Below are positions 1 to 7,526 of a DNA stretch of 21,244 nucleotides, in pieces. The DNA lies in the NCBI GenBank assembly GCA_030152265.1, contig JASLHQ010000168.1, positions 1 through 21,244 of the forward strand, given 5' to 3'. The translations under genes and the position numbers were made by a program. The notes below the pieces were generated by a model that did not search any database, was not told the origin of the DNA, and worked only from the letters and a program-made list of their open reading frames with translations. The first letter of the stretch is position 1, and every line of letters begins with the position of its first letter. The DNA comes from Savagea sp. (GTDB lineage Bacteria > Bacillota > Bacilli > Bacillales_A > Planococcaceae).

Positions 1-815
1 GTCGGCAACACACAGTCAAACATATCGATGCCGCGAATCGCTCCATCGATTAAAGAGTCCGGTGTTCCGACTCCCATTAAATAACGTGGTTTATCCGCTG
101 GCAAATGCGGAACTGTAAATTCTAATGCGCGATTCATTACTTCTTTCGGCTCTCCGACAGACAGACCGCCAATCGCATATCCTGGGAAGTCGAGAGATAC
201 TAAATCTTTCGCACTTTGCACGCGAAGATCTTCATATTCTCCCCCTTGCACGATTCCGAATAACGCTTGCGCATCTTTTCGTTCATGCGCTTCTAAACAA
301 CGCTCCGCCCATCGGCTCGTACGCTCTACTGATTTTTTCATATAATCATATGTTGCAGGGTAAGGAGGACATTCGTCGAATGCCATCATAATATCTGAAC
401 CGAGCACGTTTTGAATTTGCATCGCTTTTTCCGGGCTTAAAAATAGTTTGCTTCCGTTTAAGTGATGGCGGAAGTGCACCCCTTCTTCTTTAATATCGCG
501 CAATTTACTTAAACTGAACACTTGGAATCCACCTGAATCTGTTAAAATCGGACGGTCCCAATTCATGAATTTATGCAAACCACCTGCTTGTTCAATCACT
601 TCCGTGCCCGGGCGCAACCATAAATGATACGTGTTACTTAAAATAATGCCTGCTCCAATTTCTTTCATTTCTTCAGGAGACATCGCCTTCACTGTCGCTT
701 GCGTACCGACTGGCATGAACACCGGTGTTTCAAATGAACCGTGTGGTGTATGGACGATTCCGAGTCGCGCTCCTGTCTGTTTACATGTTTTAATATGTTC
801 GTAGCGAATAACCAT
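1..815 (-). CDS. tgt: Queuine tRNA-ribosyltransferase (tRNA-guanine transglycosylase), 3' part missing
   Basis: Exchanges guanine-34 of GUN-anticodon tRNAs for the queuosine precursor preQ1 (bacterial Tgt family). I translated it by hand: it starts MVIRYEHIKT, contains the substrate-binding DSGGFQVF motif, the FGIVQGG motif and GGLSVGE, and the window ends just after FDCVLP, the motif carrying the catalytic aspartate. About 271 residues are visible; families run to about 380, so the C-terminal zinc-binding cysteines lie outside. The ATG at 815-813 directly abuts the queA stop codon (818-816). Its AAGGAG ribosome binding site lies inside the end of queA, so translation is probably coupled. Queuosine pathway neighbour of queA, as in B. 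subtilis. No sign of damage; the truncation is only the window edge. Confidence 0.96.
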   Translation of the reverse strand, partial: MVIRYEHIKTCKQTGARLGIVHTPHGSFETPVFMPVGTQATVKAMSPEEMKEIGAGIILSNTYHLWLRPGTEVIEQAGGLHKFMNWDRPILTDSGGFQVFSLSKLRDIKEEGVHFRHHLNGSKLFLSPEKAMQIQNVLGSDIMMAFDECPPYPATYDYMKKSVERTSRWAERCLEAHERKDAQALFGIVQGGEYEDLRVQSAKDLVSLDFPGYAIGGLSVGEPKEVMNRALEFTVPHLPADKPRYLMGVGTPDSLIDGAIRGIDMFDCVLP

Positions 816-1859
816 TTAATTTAACTCCTTTTTCTTTCGAATCATCATCGCATCTCCAAAACTGAAGAAACGATATTTTTCACGCACTGCTTCTTCATAC
901 GCATGCATCATCATATCGCGCGTCGTTAAAGCAGAAACGAGCATGAGCAAAGTCGATTGAGGCAAGTGGAAATTTGTAATGAGACCATCGATTGCACGGA
1001 ATGTATATCCTGGATAAATGAAAATATCCGTCCAACCACTGCTCGCGACAATGCGACCATCGTGAGCACTTGCTACCGTCTCCAACGTTCGACAACTCGT
1101 CGTGCCGACCGCGATGACGCGCCCCCCCGCCTTACGTGCTGCTTCAATCGTTGTTGCCGCTTCTTCCGTCACGACGTAATATTCAGAATGCATGACGTGG
1201 TCGTCAATGGAGTCAACGCTCACTGGCCGAAATGTTCCGAGCCCGACATGCAATGTGACGAATGCGATATGAACACCTTTCGCTTCAATTTTTGCTAACA
1301 ATTCATCTGTGAAATGCAAACCAGCTGTCGGAGCTGCTGCTGAACCGCGCTCTTTCGCAAATACTGTTTGATAACGATCTTGTTCATCTAATTTTTCTGT
1401 AATGTATGGTGGAAGTGGCATTTCACCAAGTTCATCTAAAATTTCGTAAAAAATACCATCATACGACATTTTGAAATGTCTCGCACCTTCTTCTGTAATG
1501 TGCGTGCATGTCGCTTTTAAGCGACCGTCTCCGAATTCGACGACCGCTCCTACTTTCACACGTTTCGCTGGTTTAACGAGCGTTTCCCACGTATCGTCTC
1601 CCACTTCTTTCAACAATAAAATTTCAATATGCGCACCGGTATCTTTCGTGCCGAATAAACGGGCAGGGAGCACTTTCGTATTGTTCAGAACGAGCACATC
1701 GCCACTTTGCAATTCATCCAACACCGTTTCAAATGTCGTATGTGTTAATTCTCCATTGTCTCGATCGACAACCATGAGACGGCTTGCTGTACGGTCTTTC
1801 AAAGGGGTTTGAGCGATGAGCTCTTCTGGTAATTCAAAATCAAAATCTTTGACGTTCAT
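816..1859 (-). CDS. queA: S-adenosylmethionine:tRNA ribosyltransferase-isomerase
   Basis: Transfers and isomerises the ribosyl part of AdoMet onto preQ1-modified tRNA to give epoxyqueuosine, the step after Tgt. The 347-residue product has the family N-terminus (FDFELPEELIAQTPL), AAPTAGLHFT at about 175-184, VTLHVGLGTF at about 201-210 and NFHLPQS near the C-terminus. Length matches the family (about 340-350). I chose the ATG at 1859 because an AGGTGG site (1868-1873) lies 8 bases upstream. An in-frame GTG at 1871 that would add four residues overlaps that site. It follows ruvB by about 20 bp and abuts tgt, so it belongs to the ruvA-ruvB-queA-tgt operon. Confidence 0.96.
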   Translation of the reverse strand: MNVKDFDFELPEELIAQTPLKDRTASRLMVVDRDNGELTHTTFETVLDELQSGDVLVLNNTKVLPARLFGTKDTGAHIEILLLKEVGDDTWETLVKPAKRVKVGAVVEFGDGRLKATCTHITEEGARHFKMSYDGIFYEILDELGEMPLPPYITEKLDEQDRYQTVFAKERGSAAAPTAGLHFTDELLAKIEAKGVHIAFVTLHVGLGTFRPVSVDSIDDHVMHSEYYVVTEEAATTIEAARKAGGRVIAVGTTSCRTLETVASAHDGRIVASSGWTDIFIYPGYTFRAIDGLITNFHLPQSTLLMLVSALTTRDMMMHAYEEAVREKYRFFSFGDAMMIRKKKELN

Positions 1860-1878
1860 AATAAAATCCACCTATTCT

Positions 1879-2880
1879 TTATTTTTCTGGATATGGGATC
1901 CCTAAATGATCATAAGCTGTCATCGTAACGACCCTTCCACGCGGAGTCCTTTGCAAAAATCCGATTTGCAGTAAATATGGTTCATACACATCTTCAATCG
2001 TAATCGCTTCTTCTCCAATTGTTGCAGCAAGTGTATCTAAGCCAACAGGACCGCCACCAAAGTGCTCTATCATATGACGTATTAAGCGGTGATCAATATC
2101 ATCCAACCCATAAGAATCCACTTGCAACAATTCCAATGCTTCTTTCGCAATCGTAAACGTGATCGTTCCGTCGCCACGCACTTCTGCAAAATCTCGCACA
2201 CGGCGCAACAATCGGTTCGCAATACGTGGCGTCCCTCGCGAGCGTCTCGCTACTTCATACGCTGCTTCTTTTTCAATCGGCACATCAAAGAGATTCGCAC
2301 TGCGCTCGACAATTTGTTGTAAGGCATCGACGTCATAATACTCAAGGCGTAACGGCACTCCGAAACGGTCGCGAAGTGGTGCCGACAGTTGACCTGCACG
2401 CGTCGTCGCTCCAATCAAGGTAAAGGGTGGTAAATCTAAGCGTACCGAACGTGCAGTAGGTCCTTTTCCAATCATAATATCTAAACAAAAGTCTTCCATC
2501 GCTGGATACAATACTTCTTCTACAGAACGATGCAACCGATGAATTTCATCGATGAATAAAACATCTCCCGGCTCCAATGAAGAAACGACTGCGGCAAGAT
2601 CTCCTGGGCGTTCAATTGCCGGACCGCTCGTCGTCTTCATATTGACATTCATTTCATTCGCAATGACTGCAGCCATCGTCGTTTTTCCAAGCCCAGGTGG
2701 ACCGTACAATAAAACGTGATCTAAACTTTCTTGACGTTGCATCGCTGCTTCGACGAACACTCGCAAACTCGTCTTCACTTTTTCTTGTCCGACATAATCG
2801 TCCAACAGTTGAGGACGAATTGATTGTTCAAGCAATTGTTCTGCTGGCAATTCTTCCGTTGACATCATACGTTCTTCCAT
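1879..2880 (-). CDS. ruvB: Holliday junction branch migration ATPase RuvB
   Basis: Hexameric AAA+ motor that drives branch migration of Holliday junctions together with RuvA. The 333-residue protein has Walker A GPPGLGKT at 60-67, Walker B DEIH at 111-114, the sensor region GATTRAG at about 157-163, the arginine-finger region LRDRFG at about 169-174, and a C-terminal winged helix (IGFLQRTPRGR). Length is normal. ATG at 2880 is preceded by a GAGAGGAG site 7 bases upstream. It lies 16 bp after ruvA. Cytoplasmic; part of recombination and DNA repair. Confidence 0.98.
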   Translation of the reverse strand: MEERMMSTEELPAEQLLEQSIRPQLLDDYVGQEKVKTSLRVFVEAAMQRQESLDHVLLYGPPGLGKTTMAAVIANEMNVNMKTTSGPAIERPGDLAAVVSSLEPGDVLFIDEIHRLHRSVEEVLYPAMEDFCLDIMIGKGPTARSVRLDLPPFTLIGATTRAGQLSAPLRDRFGVPLRLEYYDVDALQQIVERSANLFDVPIEKEAAYEVARRSRGTPRIANRLLRRVRDFAEVRGDGTITFTIAKEALELLQVDSYGLDDIDHRLIRHMIEHFGGGPVGLDTLAATIGEEAITIEDVYEPYLLQIGFLQRTPRGRVVTMTAYDHLGIPYPEK

Positions 2881-2896
2881 GAAGACGCTCCTCTCT

Positions 2897-3493
2897 TTAC
2901 GATTGTTTCACTAAAAGGCGTAATGCTTCTTTCATATACGCTTCTGTCGTCATTTCTTGTTGTTGCAATGTCGTTTCGATCTTTTTCAATTCTCGTTCTG
3001 AATAACCGAGTGCTTGCAATGCGAGCATCGCTTCTTCTAATGCATAGTTGGAAGCGAGTGATGGCGCTTCATTTGGCTCAAATAAATCTCCAAATAGATG
3101 ATCGAGTTTTCCTTTTAAGTCTAAAATCATTTGGCGAGCGGTTTTTTTGCCGACACCTGGGAATTGAACGAGAAACTTCTCATCTTCTCGTTCAATTGCT
3201 TCTGCGACTTGTTCTGGAATACCGTTCGCTAAAATAGCTAAAGCACCTTTAGGTCCGATACCGGATACGGTGATGAGCTTTTCAAACAATTGACGCTGAC
3301 GAATCGATTGAAAACCGATCAAGCTATGAATATCGTCTCGTACATGCAAATGTGTGTACACTTTAATAATTTCTTCGTCTACATGAAACGCAAATGGATT
3401 CGGCGTTTGTAATTTATAGCCGATATCTCGACATTCTAGTGTTACATACTCTGGATGTACTTCTGTAATTTTTCCTTTTATATAATCGTACAC
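2897..3493 (-). CDS. ruvA: Holliday junction DNA helicase subunit RuvA
   Basis: Tetrameric Holliday-junction-binding protein that loads RuvB rings. 198 residues, close to the usual 200. Visible parts: N-terminal OB fold (about 1-62), two helix-hairpin-helix motifs (VSGIGPKGAL at 76-85 and FPGVGKKTA at 111-119), an acidic linker, and the C-terminal RuvB-binding helices (about 150-198). The start is GTG at 3493 with an AGGTGA site 6 bases upstream; there is no competing ATG. First gene of the ruvA-ruvB-queA-tgt operon, with an extended -10 promoter just upstream. Confidence 0.97.
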   Translation of the reverse strand: MYDYIKGKITEVHPEYVTLECRDIGYKLQTPNPFAFHVDEEIIKVYTHLHVRDDIHSLIGFQSIRQRQLFEKLITVSGIGPKGALAILANGIPEQVAEAIEREDEKFLVQFPGVGKKTARQMILDLKGKLDHLFGDLFEPNEAPSLASNYALEEAMLALQALGYSERELKKIETTLQQQEMTTEAYMKEALRLLVKQS

Positions 3494-3525
3494 GAACTTT
3501 CACCTGCTTCTTCATTATCCGTTCT

Positions 3526-3534
3526 ATTATAGCA
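3526..3534 (-). promoter_or_regulatory. Extended -10 promoter for ruvA-ruvB-queA-tgt
   Basis: On the minus strand the sequence reads TGCTATAAT: a perfect -10 hexamer (3526-3531) with the TGn extension (3532-3534). No good -35 is visible at 16-18 bp, which is usual for extended -10 promoters. It lies about 33 bp upstream of the ruvA GTG and just downstream of the terminator of the lysine-rich gene. Confidence 0.65.
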
Positions 3535-3555
3535 TAAGAACATATTTTCTCTTAG

Positions 3556-3601
3556 AAAAAAACAAAAAAGTAGACGGAGTCCATTCGACTTCGTCTACTT
3601 T
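3556..3601 (-). terminator. Rho-independent terminator of the lysine-rich small gene
   Basis: Arms 3567-3576 and 3592-3601 pair over 10 bp, then after one mismatch over four more pairs around a 5-nt loop. On the minus strand the stem runs into a T-rich tract (positions 3569 down to 3556). It ends 24 bp after the stop codon of the lysine-rich ORF and isolates that gene from ruvA. Confidence 0.85.
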
Positions 3602-3624
3602 AAAAAGGTAGTCAACAGTATGTA

Positions 3625-3819
3625 TTATTTCTTTTTGTTTTTCTTCCCTTTCTTCTTATCTTTCTTCGTTTCTTTTTTCTTCTCTTTTTTGTCAGCTTTT
3701 TTCGTTTCTTTTTTCTTGTCTTTCTTTTTGTCTTGCTTCTTATCTTTCTTCTTGTCCTCTTTTTTCGCTTTCGCTACTTTTTCGAGCTCTTCTTTTTTTG
3801 CTTTTTTATCTTTCGCCAT
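3625..3819 (-). CDS. Small lysine-rich highly basic protein, function unknown
   Basis: I do not recognise a family. The 64-residue product contains 37 lysines (58%) and 14 acidic residues, with no arginine, histidine, cysteine or aromatic residue. Only L12, V15 and a few alanines, mainly near the N-terminus, are hydrophobic. Acidic residues recur about every four positions between lysine runs, and KKKETKK occurs twice (35-41 and 47-53). It should be an unstructured or helical polyampholyte with net charge near +23; binding to nucleic acid or ribosomes is inference. I regard the ORF as real because it has its own consensus-like promoter, a GAGAGGCGGTGA-type ribosome binding site before the ATG, and its own terminator. 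Lysine codons mix AAA and AAG. It sits between ruvA and yebC, where B. subtilis carries sporulation genes. Confidence 0.72.
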   Translation of the reverse strand: MAKDKKAKKEELEKVAKAKKEDKKKDKKQDKKKDKKKETKKADKKEKKKETKKDKKKGKKNKKK

Positions 3820-3849
3820 GTCTATTCACCGCCTCTCTTCATATTAACT

Positions 3850-3878
3850 ACTATACCAATAAATATCAAAATTTTCAA
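3850..3878 (-). promoter_or_regulatory. SigmaA-type promoter of the lysine-rich gene
   Basis: The minus strand shows TTGAAA (3873-3878), a 17-bp spacer and TATAGT (3850-3855). Transcription would start near 3843, giving a leader of about 24 nt with a GAGAGGCGGTGA ribosome binding site (about 3826-3837). It lies just downstream of the yebC terminator. Confidence 0.75.
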
Positions 3879-3888
3879 ACTTTTGTCC

Positions 3889-3947
3889 ATAAAAATAATA
3901 GAACACTTTCTTATTATTAACTAAAATAATAAAAGAAAGTGTTCTAT
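3889..3947 (-). terminator. Terminator of the obg-pheB-pheA-yebC operon, unusually long stem
   Basis: Arms 3898-3912 and 3933-3947 are perfectly complementary over 15 bp. After a 2-nt bulge the stem continues with 6 bp (3913-3918 with 3925-3930) around a 6-nt loop. On the minus strand it is followed by TATTATTTTTA. It lies about 52 bp beyond the yebC stop codon. The inner half of the stem is A+T only. Confidence 0.8.
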
Positions 3948-3999
3948 CCCATTATTTCATCGGATATCCATCAGTTTCAGTCACTCATGAAATTGTGTC

Positions 4000-4728
4000 T
4001 TATTCGTTAACTTCCGCATTGTGGAAAACGTCCTGAACATCGTCATCATCTTCGAGTGCGTCAATTAACTGTTGGAATTGTTCCGCTGGTTCACCGCTTA
4101 ATTCAACGTATAAGTTCGGAATCATTTCTACCTCAGATGAAGCGAATTCAAAACCTTCTACTTCTAATGCTTCTTTTACAGCAATTAAATCGCCTGGTTC
4201 TGTCACAATTTCAAAACCATCTTCTGACGATTCGATATCTTCTGCTCCTGCTTCAAGTGCTGTCATCATCACTGTATCTTCATCCATATCGTCCGTGCGT
4301 TCAATCATAATACGTCCTTTACGGTTGAACATGTAGCTAACAGATCCTGTTTCTCCTAAGCTACCGTGATTTTTATTAAATGCGACACGTACGTTCGTAG
4401 CAGTACGATTACGATTTTCTGTTAATGTGTATACTAAAATGGCAACACCGTTTGGACCATAGCCTTCATATACAATCTCGTCATAATGCTCGTCCGAGTT
4501 TGCACCTGTCGCTTTATCAATCGCACGGTTAATGACGTCATTCGGTGTGTTTGCACCTTTTGCTTTTTCAATGGCAAGGCGGAGTGTCGCATTCGTCGTC
4601 GGGTCTGCGCCTCCTGCTTTTGCCGCCACGTAAATTTCACGCGACATCTTTTGGAAAATCTTTCCCCGTTTCGCATCTTGTGCGCCTTTACGCGCCTTAA
4701 TGTTATTCCACTTTGAATGTCCTGCCAT
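4000..4728 (-). CDS. yebC: YebC/PmpR family protein (YrbC-like)
   Basis: 242-residue member of the YebC/TACO1 family, with the invariant N-terminus MAGHSKWNNIKARK, the GYGPNGVAILV segment and an acidic C-terminal region. Length is normal. Family members have been called transcriptional regulators (PmpR) and, more recently, translation factors that relieve ribosome stalling; the sequence does not tell which role applies. The ATG has a strong AAGGAGG site 8 bases upstream. It follows pheA by 21 bp and is the last gene before a strong terminator, so it is probably co-transcribed with obg-pheB-pheA. In B. subtilis several nad and sporulation genes separate pheA from yrbC; here they are adjacent. 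Confidence 0.93.
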   Translation of the reverse strand: MAGHSKWNNIKARKGAQDAKRGKIFQKMSREIYVAAKAGGADPTTNATLRLAIEKAKGANTPNDVINRAIDKATGANSDEHYDEIVYEGYGPNGVAILVYTLTENRNRTATNVRVAFNKNHGSLGETGSVSYMFNRKGRIMIERTDDMDEDTVMMTALEAGAEDIESSEDGFEIVTEPGDLIAVKEALEVEGFEFASSEVEMIPNLYVELSGEPAEQFQQLIDALEDDDDVQDVFHNAEVNE

Positions 4729-4749
4729 TCTTATTTCCTCCTTGATTGA

Positions 4750-5616
4750 TTATGAATAATCATATACGTAGTAAGTGCCGAACGATTGAATTGTACAATC
4801 GAGGGCTGCTAATTCTTCAAAAGCTCCTTGCATCATCGGATTCATTTCGTCCTCCATGACATCCACGATGAAGAAGTAATTACCGAGTCCTGTTTTTAAC
4901 GGTCTCGATTCAATTTTACTCAAGTTGAGACGTCGCCAAGCGAACACGCTTAAAATTTGATGAAGTTTCCCTGATTCATCATCTTCTGGTAAACGAATCA
5001 TCAATGTCGTTTTCGGTTCTGGACTGCGACCGATTTTTTCGAACCTTTCTTTGCGCAATGAAAGGACGACAAAGCGTGTATGGTTGAAATGAAAATCATG
5101 AATTCTTTCTTCCGCCACGTGTAAGTCGTATGTTTTTGCTGCAAGTTGGTTCGCGACTGCTGCAATATTTTCTTCAGGATGTTCCGATACGTAACGCGCT
5201 GCTTCCGCAGTAGATGTTTTTTGAATGAGCGGAACTCCTCGGTAATGGTATTGAAAATATTTATGACATTGTGCTAGCGCATGAGGATGCGATTGAATCG
5301 AATCGATTTCTTTCACTCGTTCCGCATTTTGAGGGTGTACGAGTAAATGTTGCTCAATCGGCAACTTCACTTCCGCCGTCATAAATAAATCGCTACCGTG
5401 AAACAAATAGTCAATCGTTAAGGGCACAGAGCCTTCTAAAGCATTTTCTAACGGGACAATCGCATAAGCAACTTTCCCTTTCGCTACCGCTTCAATACAA
5501 TCTGGAATTGTCGGATGTGGGACGAGCCCTTCTTTTCCGAAAAAACGACTTGCGGCAACGTGTGAGAACGATGCTTCTGGACCTAAGTAAGCAACGCTCG
5601 GGACATACGTAGTCAA
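4750..5616 (-). CDS. pheA: Prephenate dehydratase
   Basis: Converts prephenate to phenylpyruvate in phenylalanine synthesis. The 288 residues comprise a periplasmic-binding-like catalytic domain (about 8-190), with the catalytic TRF motif at 180-182, and a C-terminal ACT regulatory domain (about 203-285) carrying the phenylalanine-binding motifs ESRP (236-239) and GLGNYFF (243-249). Feedback inhibition by phenylalanine is expected from the family. It is a stand-alone dehydratase with no chorismate mutase domain. The start is TTG at 5616, with an AAGGGGG site about 7 bases upstream; it adds about 6 residues before the usual family start. It lies 18 bp after pheB and before yebC. Confidence 0.96.
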   Translation of the reverse strand: MTTYVPSVAYLGPEASFSHVAASRFFGKEGLVPHPTIPDCIEAVAKGKVAYAIVPLENALEGSVPLTIDYLFHGSDLFMTAEVKLPIEQHLLVHPQNAERVKEIDSIQSHPHALAQCHKYFQYHYRGVPLIQKTSTAEAARYVSEHPEENIAAVANQLAAKTYDLHVAEERIHDFHFNHTRFVVLSLRKERFEKIGRSPEPKTTLMIRLPEDDESGKLHQILSVFAWRRLNLSKIESRPLKTGLGNYFFIVDVMEDEMNPMMQGAFEELAALDCTIQSFGTYYVYDYS

Positions 5617-5634
5617 TGGAATTCCCCCTTTTTC

Positions 5635-6090
5635 TTACAAAGCACCGGAACTAATTAAATGTACCGAATCGATAAATGGCGCTGATTTTAACTGCCGAAT
5701 AAATTGCTCAAGGGACGGTTGAACTTCCGTAACATCAAGTGATAATGTTACGTTCGCTCTCCCTTGAACCGGTATCGTCTGATGAATCGTCAGCACATTA
5801 CATTTCGCTTCCGATACGGTTCGTAAAATCGTCGCTAGCGAGCCTTTTTGATCTTCTAATTGAATGAAAATCGTAATGACCCGTTCTCTCGCGATCGATT
5901 CAAACGGAAATACCGTGTCGCGATACTTGTAATAAGCGCTTCGCGATAGACCGACAAGTTGTGTCGCTTCTTGTACGGTCGTCACTTCACCACTCGCGAG
6001 CAATTGCTTCACTTGGAGCACTTTTTGCATCGATTCCGTCAGTACTGTCTCATGAATTAAATAATATTGACCTTCCCCTGTAAGCTTCAT
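5635..6090 (-). CDS. pheB: ACT domain-containing protein PheB (UPF0735)
   Basis: 151-residue homologue of B. subtilis PheB. The C-terminal half (about 71-145) is an ACT domain, as in amino-acid-binding regulators. The N-terminal half contains a helix-turn-helix-like stretch (about 38-57, around EATQLVGLSRSAYYKY). The family was once annotated as chorismate mutase from its place beside pheA, but no mutase residues are evident. A regulatory role in aromatic amino acid supply is inference. I chose the ATG at 6090, with an AAAGGGGA site just upstream. A longer in-frame start at 6141 would overlap the end of obg and has no such site. Second gene of the obg operon. Confidence 0.9.
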   Translation of the reverse strand: MKLTGEGQYYLIHETVLTESMQKVLQVKQLLASGEVTTVQEATQLVGLSRSAYYKYRDTVFPFESIARERVITIFIQLEDQKGSLATILRTVSEAKCNVLTIHQTIPVQGRANVTLSLDVTEVQPSLEQFIRQLKSAPFIDSVHLISSGAL

Positions 6091-6118
6091 CGACTTCCCC
6101 TTTCTGAATGTCGATAGA

Positions 6119-7411
6119 TCATTCAATAAATTCAAATTCAAAATCTAAAATACGAACGATATCTCCGTCTTCGGCTCCACGTTCACGCAATGCATCATCG
6201 ACACCGAGTGCACGCATTTGACGCGCGAATTTACGCACCGATTGATCGAAGTTGAAATCGGTCATTTTGAACATACGTTCAATCGTGTAGCCTGATAATA
6301 CGTAAGCACCATCATCGTCACGACCGATGACGAAGTCTTCCACATCTCCTTCATAACGATAAAGGACAGATTCATTCTCCTCATCTTGTCCAATTTCATA
6401 AAGTGGGAATTCTTCTGTCACTTCAAGTAAATCGGCAATCGCAAAGAGCAGTTCGTTCACCCCTGTGCGTGTCAACGCTGACAGTGGGACGATACGAATC
6501 GTTTCATCATCGAGCTCTTTTTTAAATTTCGCTAAATTTTCTTCCGCGTCTGGCATATCCATTTTGTTTGCGACGATAATTTGAGGGCGTTCTAATAAGC
6601 GTAAGTTGTACGCTTCTAATTCCGCATTGATCGTTTTGTAATCTTCGTACGGATCGCGGCCTTCTAAACCTGACATATCGATGACGTGCACGATGACACG
6701 TGTACGCTCAATATGGCGTAAAAACTGATGTCCTAAGCCGACTCCTTCATGCGCTCCTTCGATTAAACCTGGTAAGTCTGCCATAACGAAGTTGCGATGA
6801 TCATCCGTTTCGACTAATCCGAGATTCGGTACAAGCGTCGTAAAGTGATAATCTGCAATTTTAGGTTTCGCGCGTGAGACGACAGAAAGTAATGTAGATT
6901 TCCCGACACTTGGGAATCCGACAAGACCGACATCTGCGAGCACTTTCAATTCCAGTGTCACATTGAGCTCTTCTCCCGGCTCTCCTTTTTCAGAAAGTTC
7001 AGGTGCTGTGTTTTGAGGTGTCGCAAAACGACTATTTCCTCGACCGCCACGTCCACCTTTTGCGATGATCGCGCGCTGTCCATGTTCGACAAGGTCTGCA
7101 ATGACGATGCCTGTCTCTGCATTTTTAACGACTGTTCCCGGAGGTACCGGGATAATCATATCTTCCCCGGCTCTTCCGTGTTTATTTTTACTGCCTCCGT
7201 GTTCTCCACGGGGCGCTTTAAAATGTCTTTGATATCGAAAATCCATCAATGTACGTAGCCCTTCATCCACTTCGAAAACGACGTTCGCTCCTAAGCCTCC
7301 ATCGCCCCCTGCTGGACCTCCATACGGGACGTACTTTTCTCGACGGAATGCTACCATTCCATCTCCACCATCTCCACCTTTAACGAAGACGGTAACGTGA
7401 TCGACAAACAT
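6119..7411 (-). CDS. obg: Obg family GTPase (CgtA/ObgE)
   Basis: Essential GTPase that binds the 50S subunit during assembly and links it to stress signalling. The 430 residues show the glycine-rich Obg fold (1 to about 158), the G domain with G1 GFPSVGKST (165-173), G3 DLPG (212-215), G4 NKMD (282-285) and G5 SAL (311-313), and the C-terminal OCT domain (about 350-430) ending in an acidic tail. Length is as in B. subtilis (428). The ATG at 7411 follows a GGAGGCG site. It is first in the obg-pheB-pheA-yebC operon. In B. subtilis spo0B lies between rpmA and obg; here only a terminator and a promoter occupy that gap. Confidence 0.98.
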   Translation of the reverse strand: MFVDHVTVFVKGGDGGDGMVAFRREKYVPYGGPAGGDGGLGANVVFEVDEGLRTLMDFRYQRHFKAPRGEHGGSKNKHGRAGEDMIIPVPPGTVVKNAETGIVIADLVEHGQRAIIAKGGRGGRGNSRFATPQNTAPELSEKGEPGEELNVTLELKVLADVGLVGFPSVGKSTLLSVVSRAKPKIADYHFTTLVPNLGLVETDDHRNFVMADLPGLIEGAHEGVGLGHQFLRHIERTRVIVHVIDMSGLEGRDPYEDYKTINAELEAYNLRLLERPQIIVANKMDMPDAEENLAKFKKELDDETIRIVPLSALTRTGVNELLFAIADLLEVTEEFPLYEIGQDEENESVLYRYEGDVEDFVIGRDDDGAYVLSGYTIERMFKMTDFNFDQSVRKFARQMRALGVDDALRERGAEDGDIVRILDFEFEFIE

Positions 7412-7465
7412 ACTGTTCGCCTCCTTCTGTCCGTCACAAATAGACGGATGTATTTACTACTCCAT

Positions 7466-7474
7466 AGTATACCA
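7466..7474 (-). promoter_or_regulatory. Extended -10 promoter for obg-pheB-pheA-yebC
   Basis: The minus strand reads TGGTATACT: -10 TATACT (7466-7471) with a TGn extension (7472-7474). There is no convincing -35; the best is TCGACA at about 19 bp. It lies in the only gap upstream of obg, between the rpmA terminator and the obg ribosome binding site. Confidence 0.55.
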
Positions 7475-7497
7475 CTATATGACCTATTTTTGTCGAG

Positions 7498-7526
7498 AAA
7501 AAAAGAGCTGCGATGTGCAGCTCTTT
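7498..7526 (-). terminator. Terminator of the rplU-prp-rpmA operon
   Basis: Perfect 10-bp stem (7502-7511 with 7517-7526) with a 5-nt loop, followed on the minus strand by seven Ts (7504-7498). It begins 2 bp after the rpmA stop codon. Confidence 0.93.

Noticed and set aside
957..1298. Plus-strand ORF inside queA, and many similar antisense ORFs across the window
   Set aside because: They lie opposite recognised conserved genes, have no ribosome binding site or promoter that I can see, and their products look like random sequence rich in Cys, Arg and Ser.
3620..3847. Plus-strand ORF for a 75-residue phenylalanine/serine-rich hydrophobic peptide, with an AAGGTAG-like site before its ATG
   Set aside because: It is the exact antisense of the lysine-rich gene; AAA/AAG runs read as TTT/CTT give Phe/Leu/Ser. 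It has no promoter, and a hairpin lies just upstream. The minus strand has a full promoter, ribosome binding site and terminator.
5617..5634. T-box or other amino-acid riboswitch before pheA
   Set aside because: Only 18 bp separate pheB and pheA; no T-box sequence or antiterminator could fit. Likewise none is visible before aroA; the tyrA leader is outside the window.
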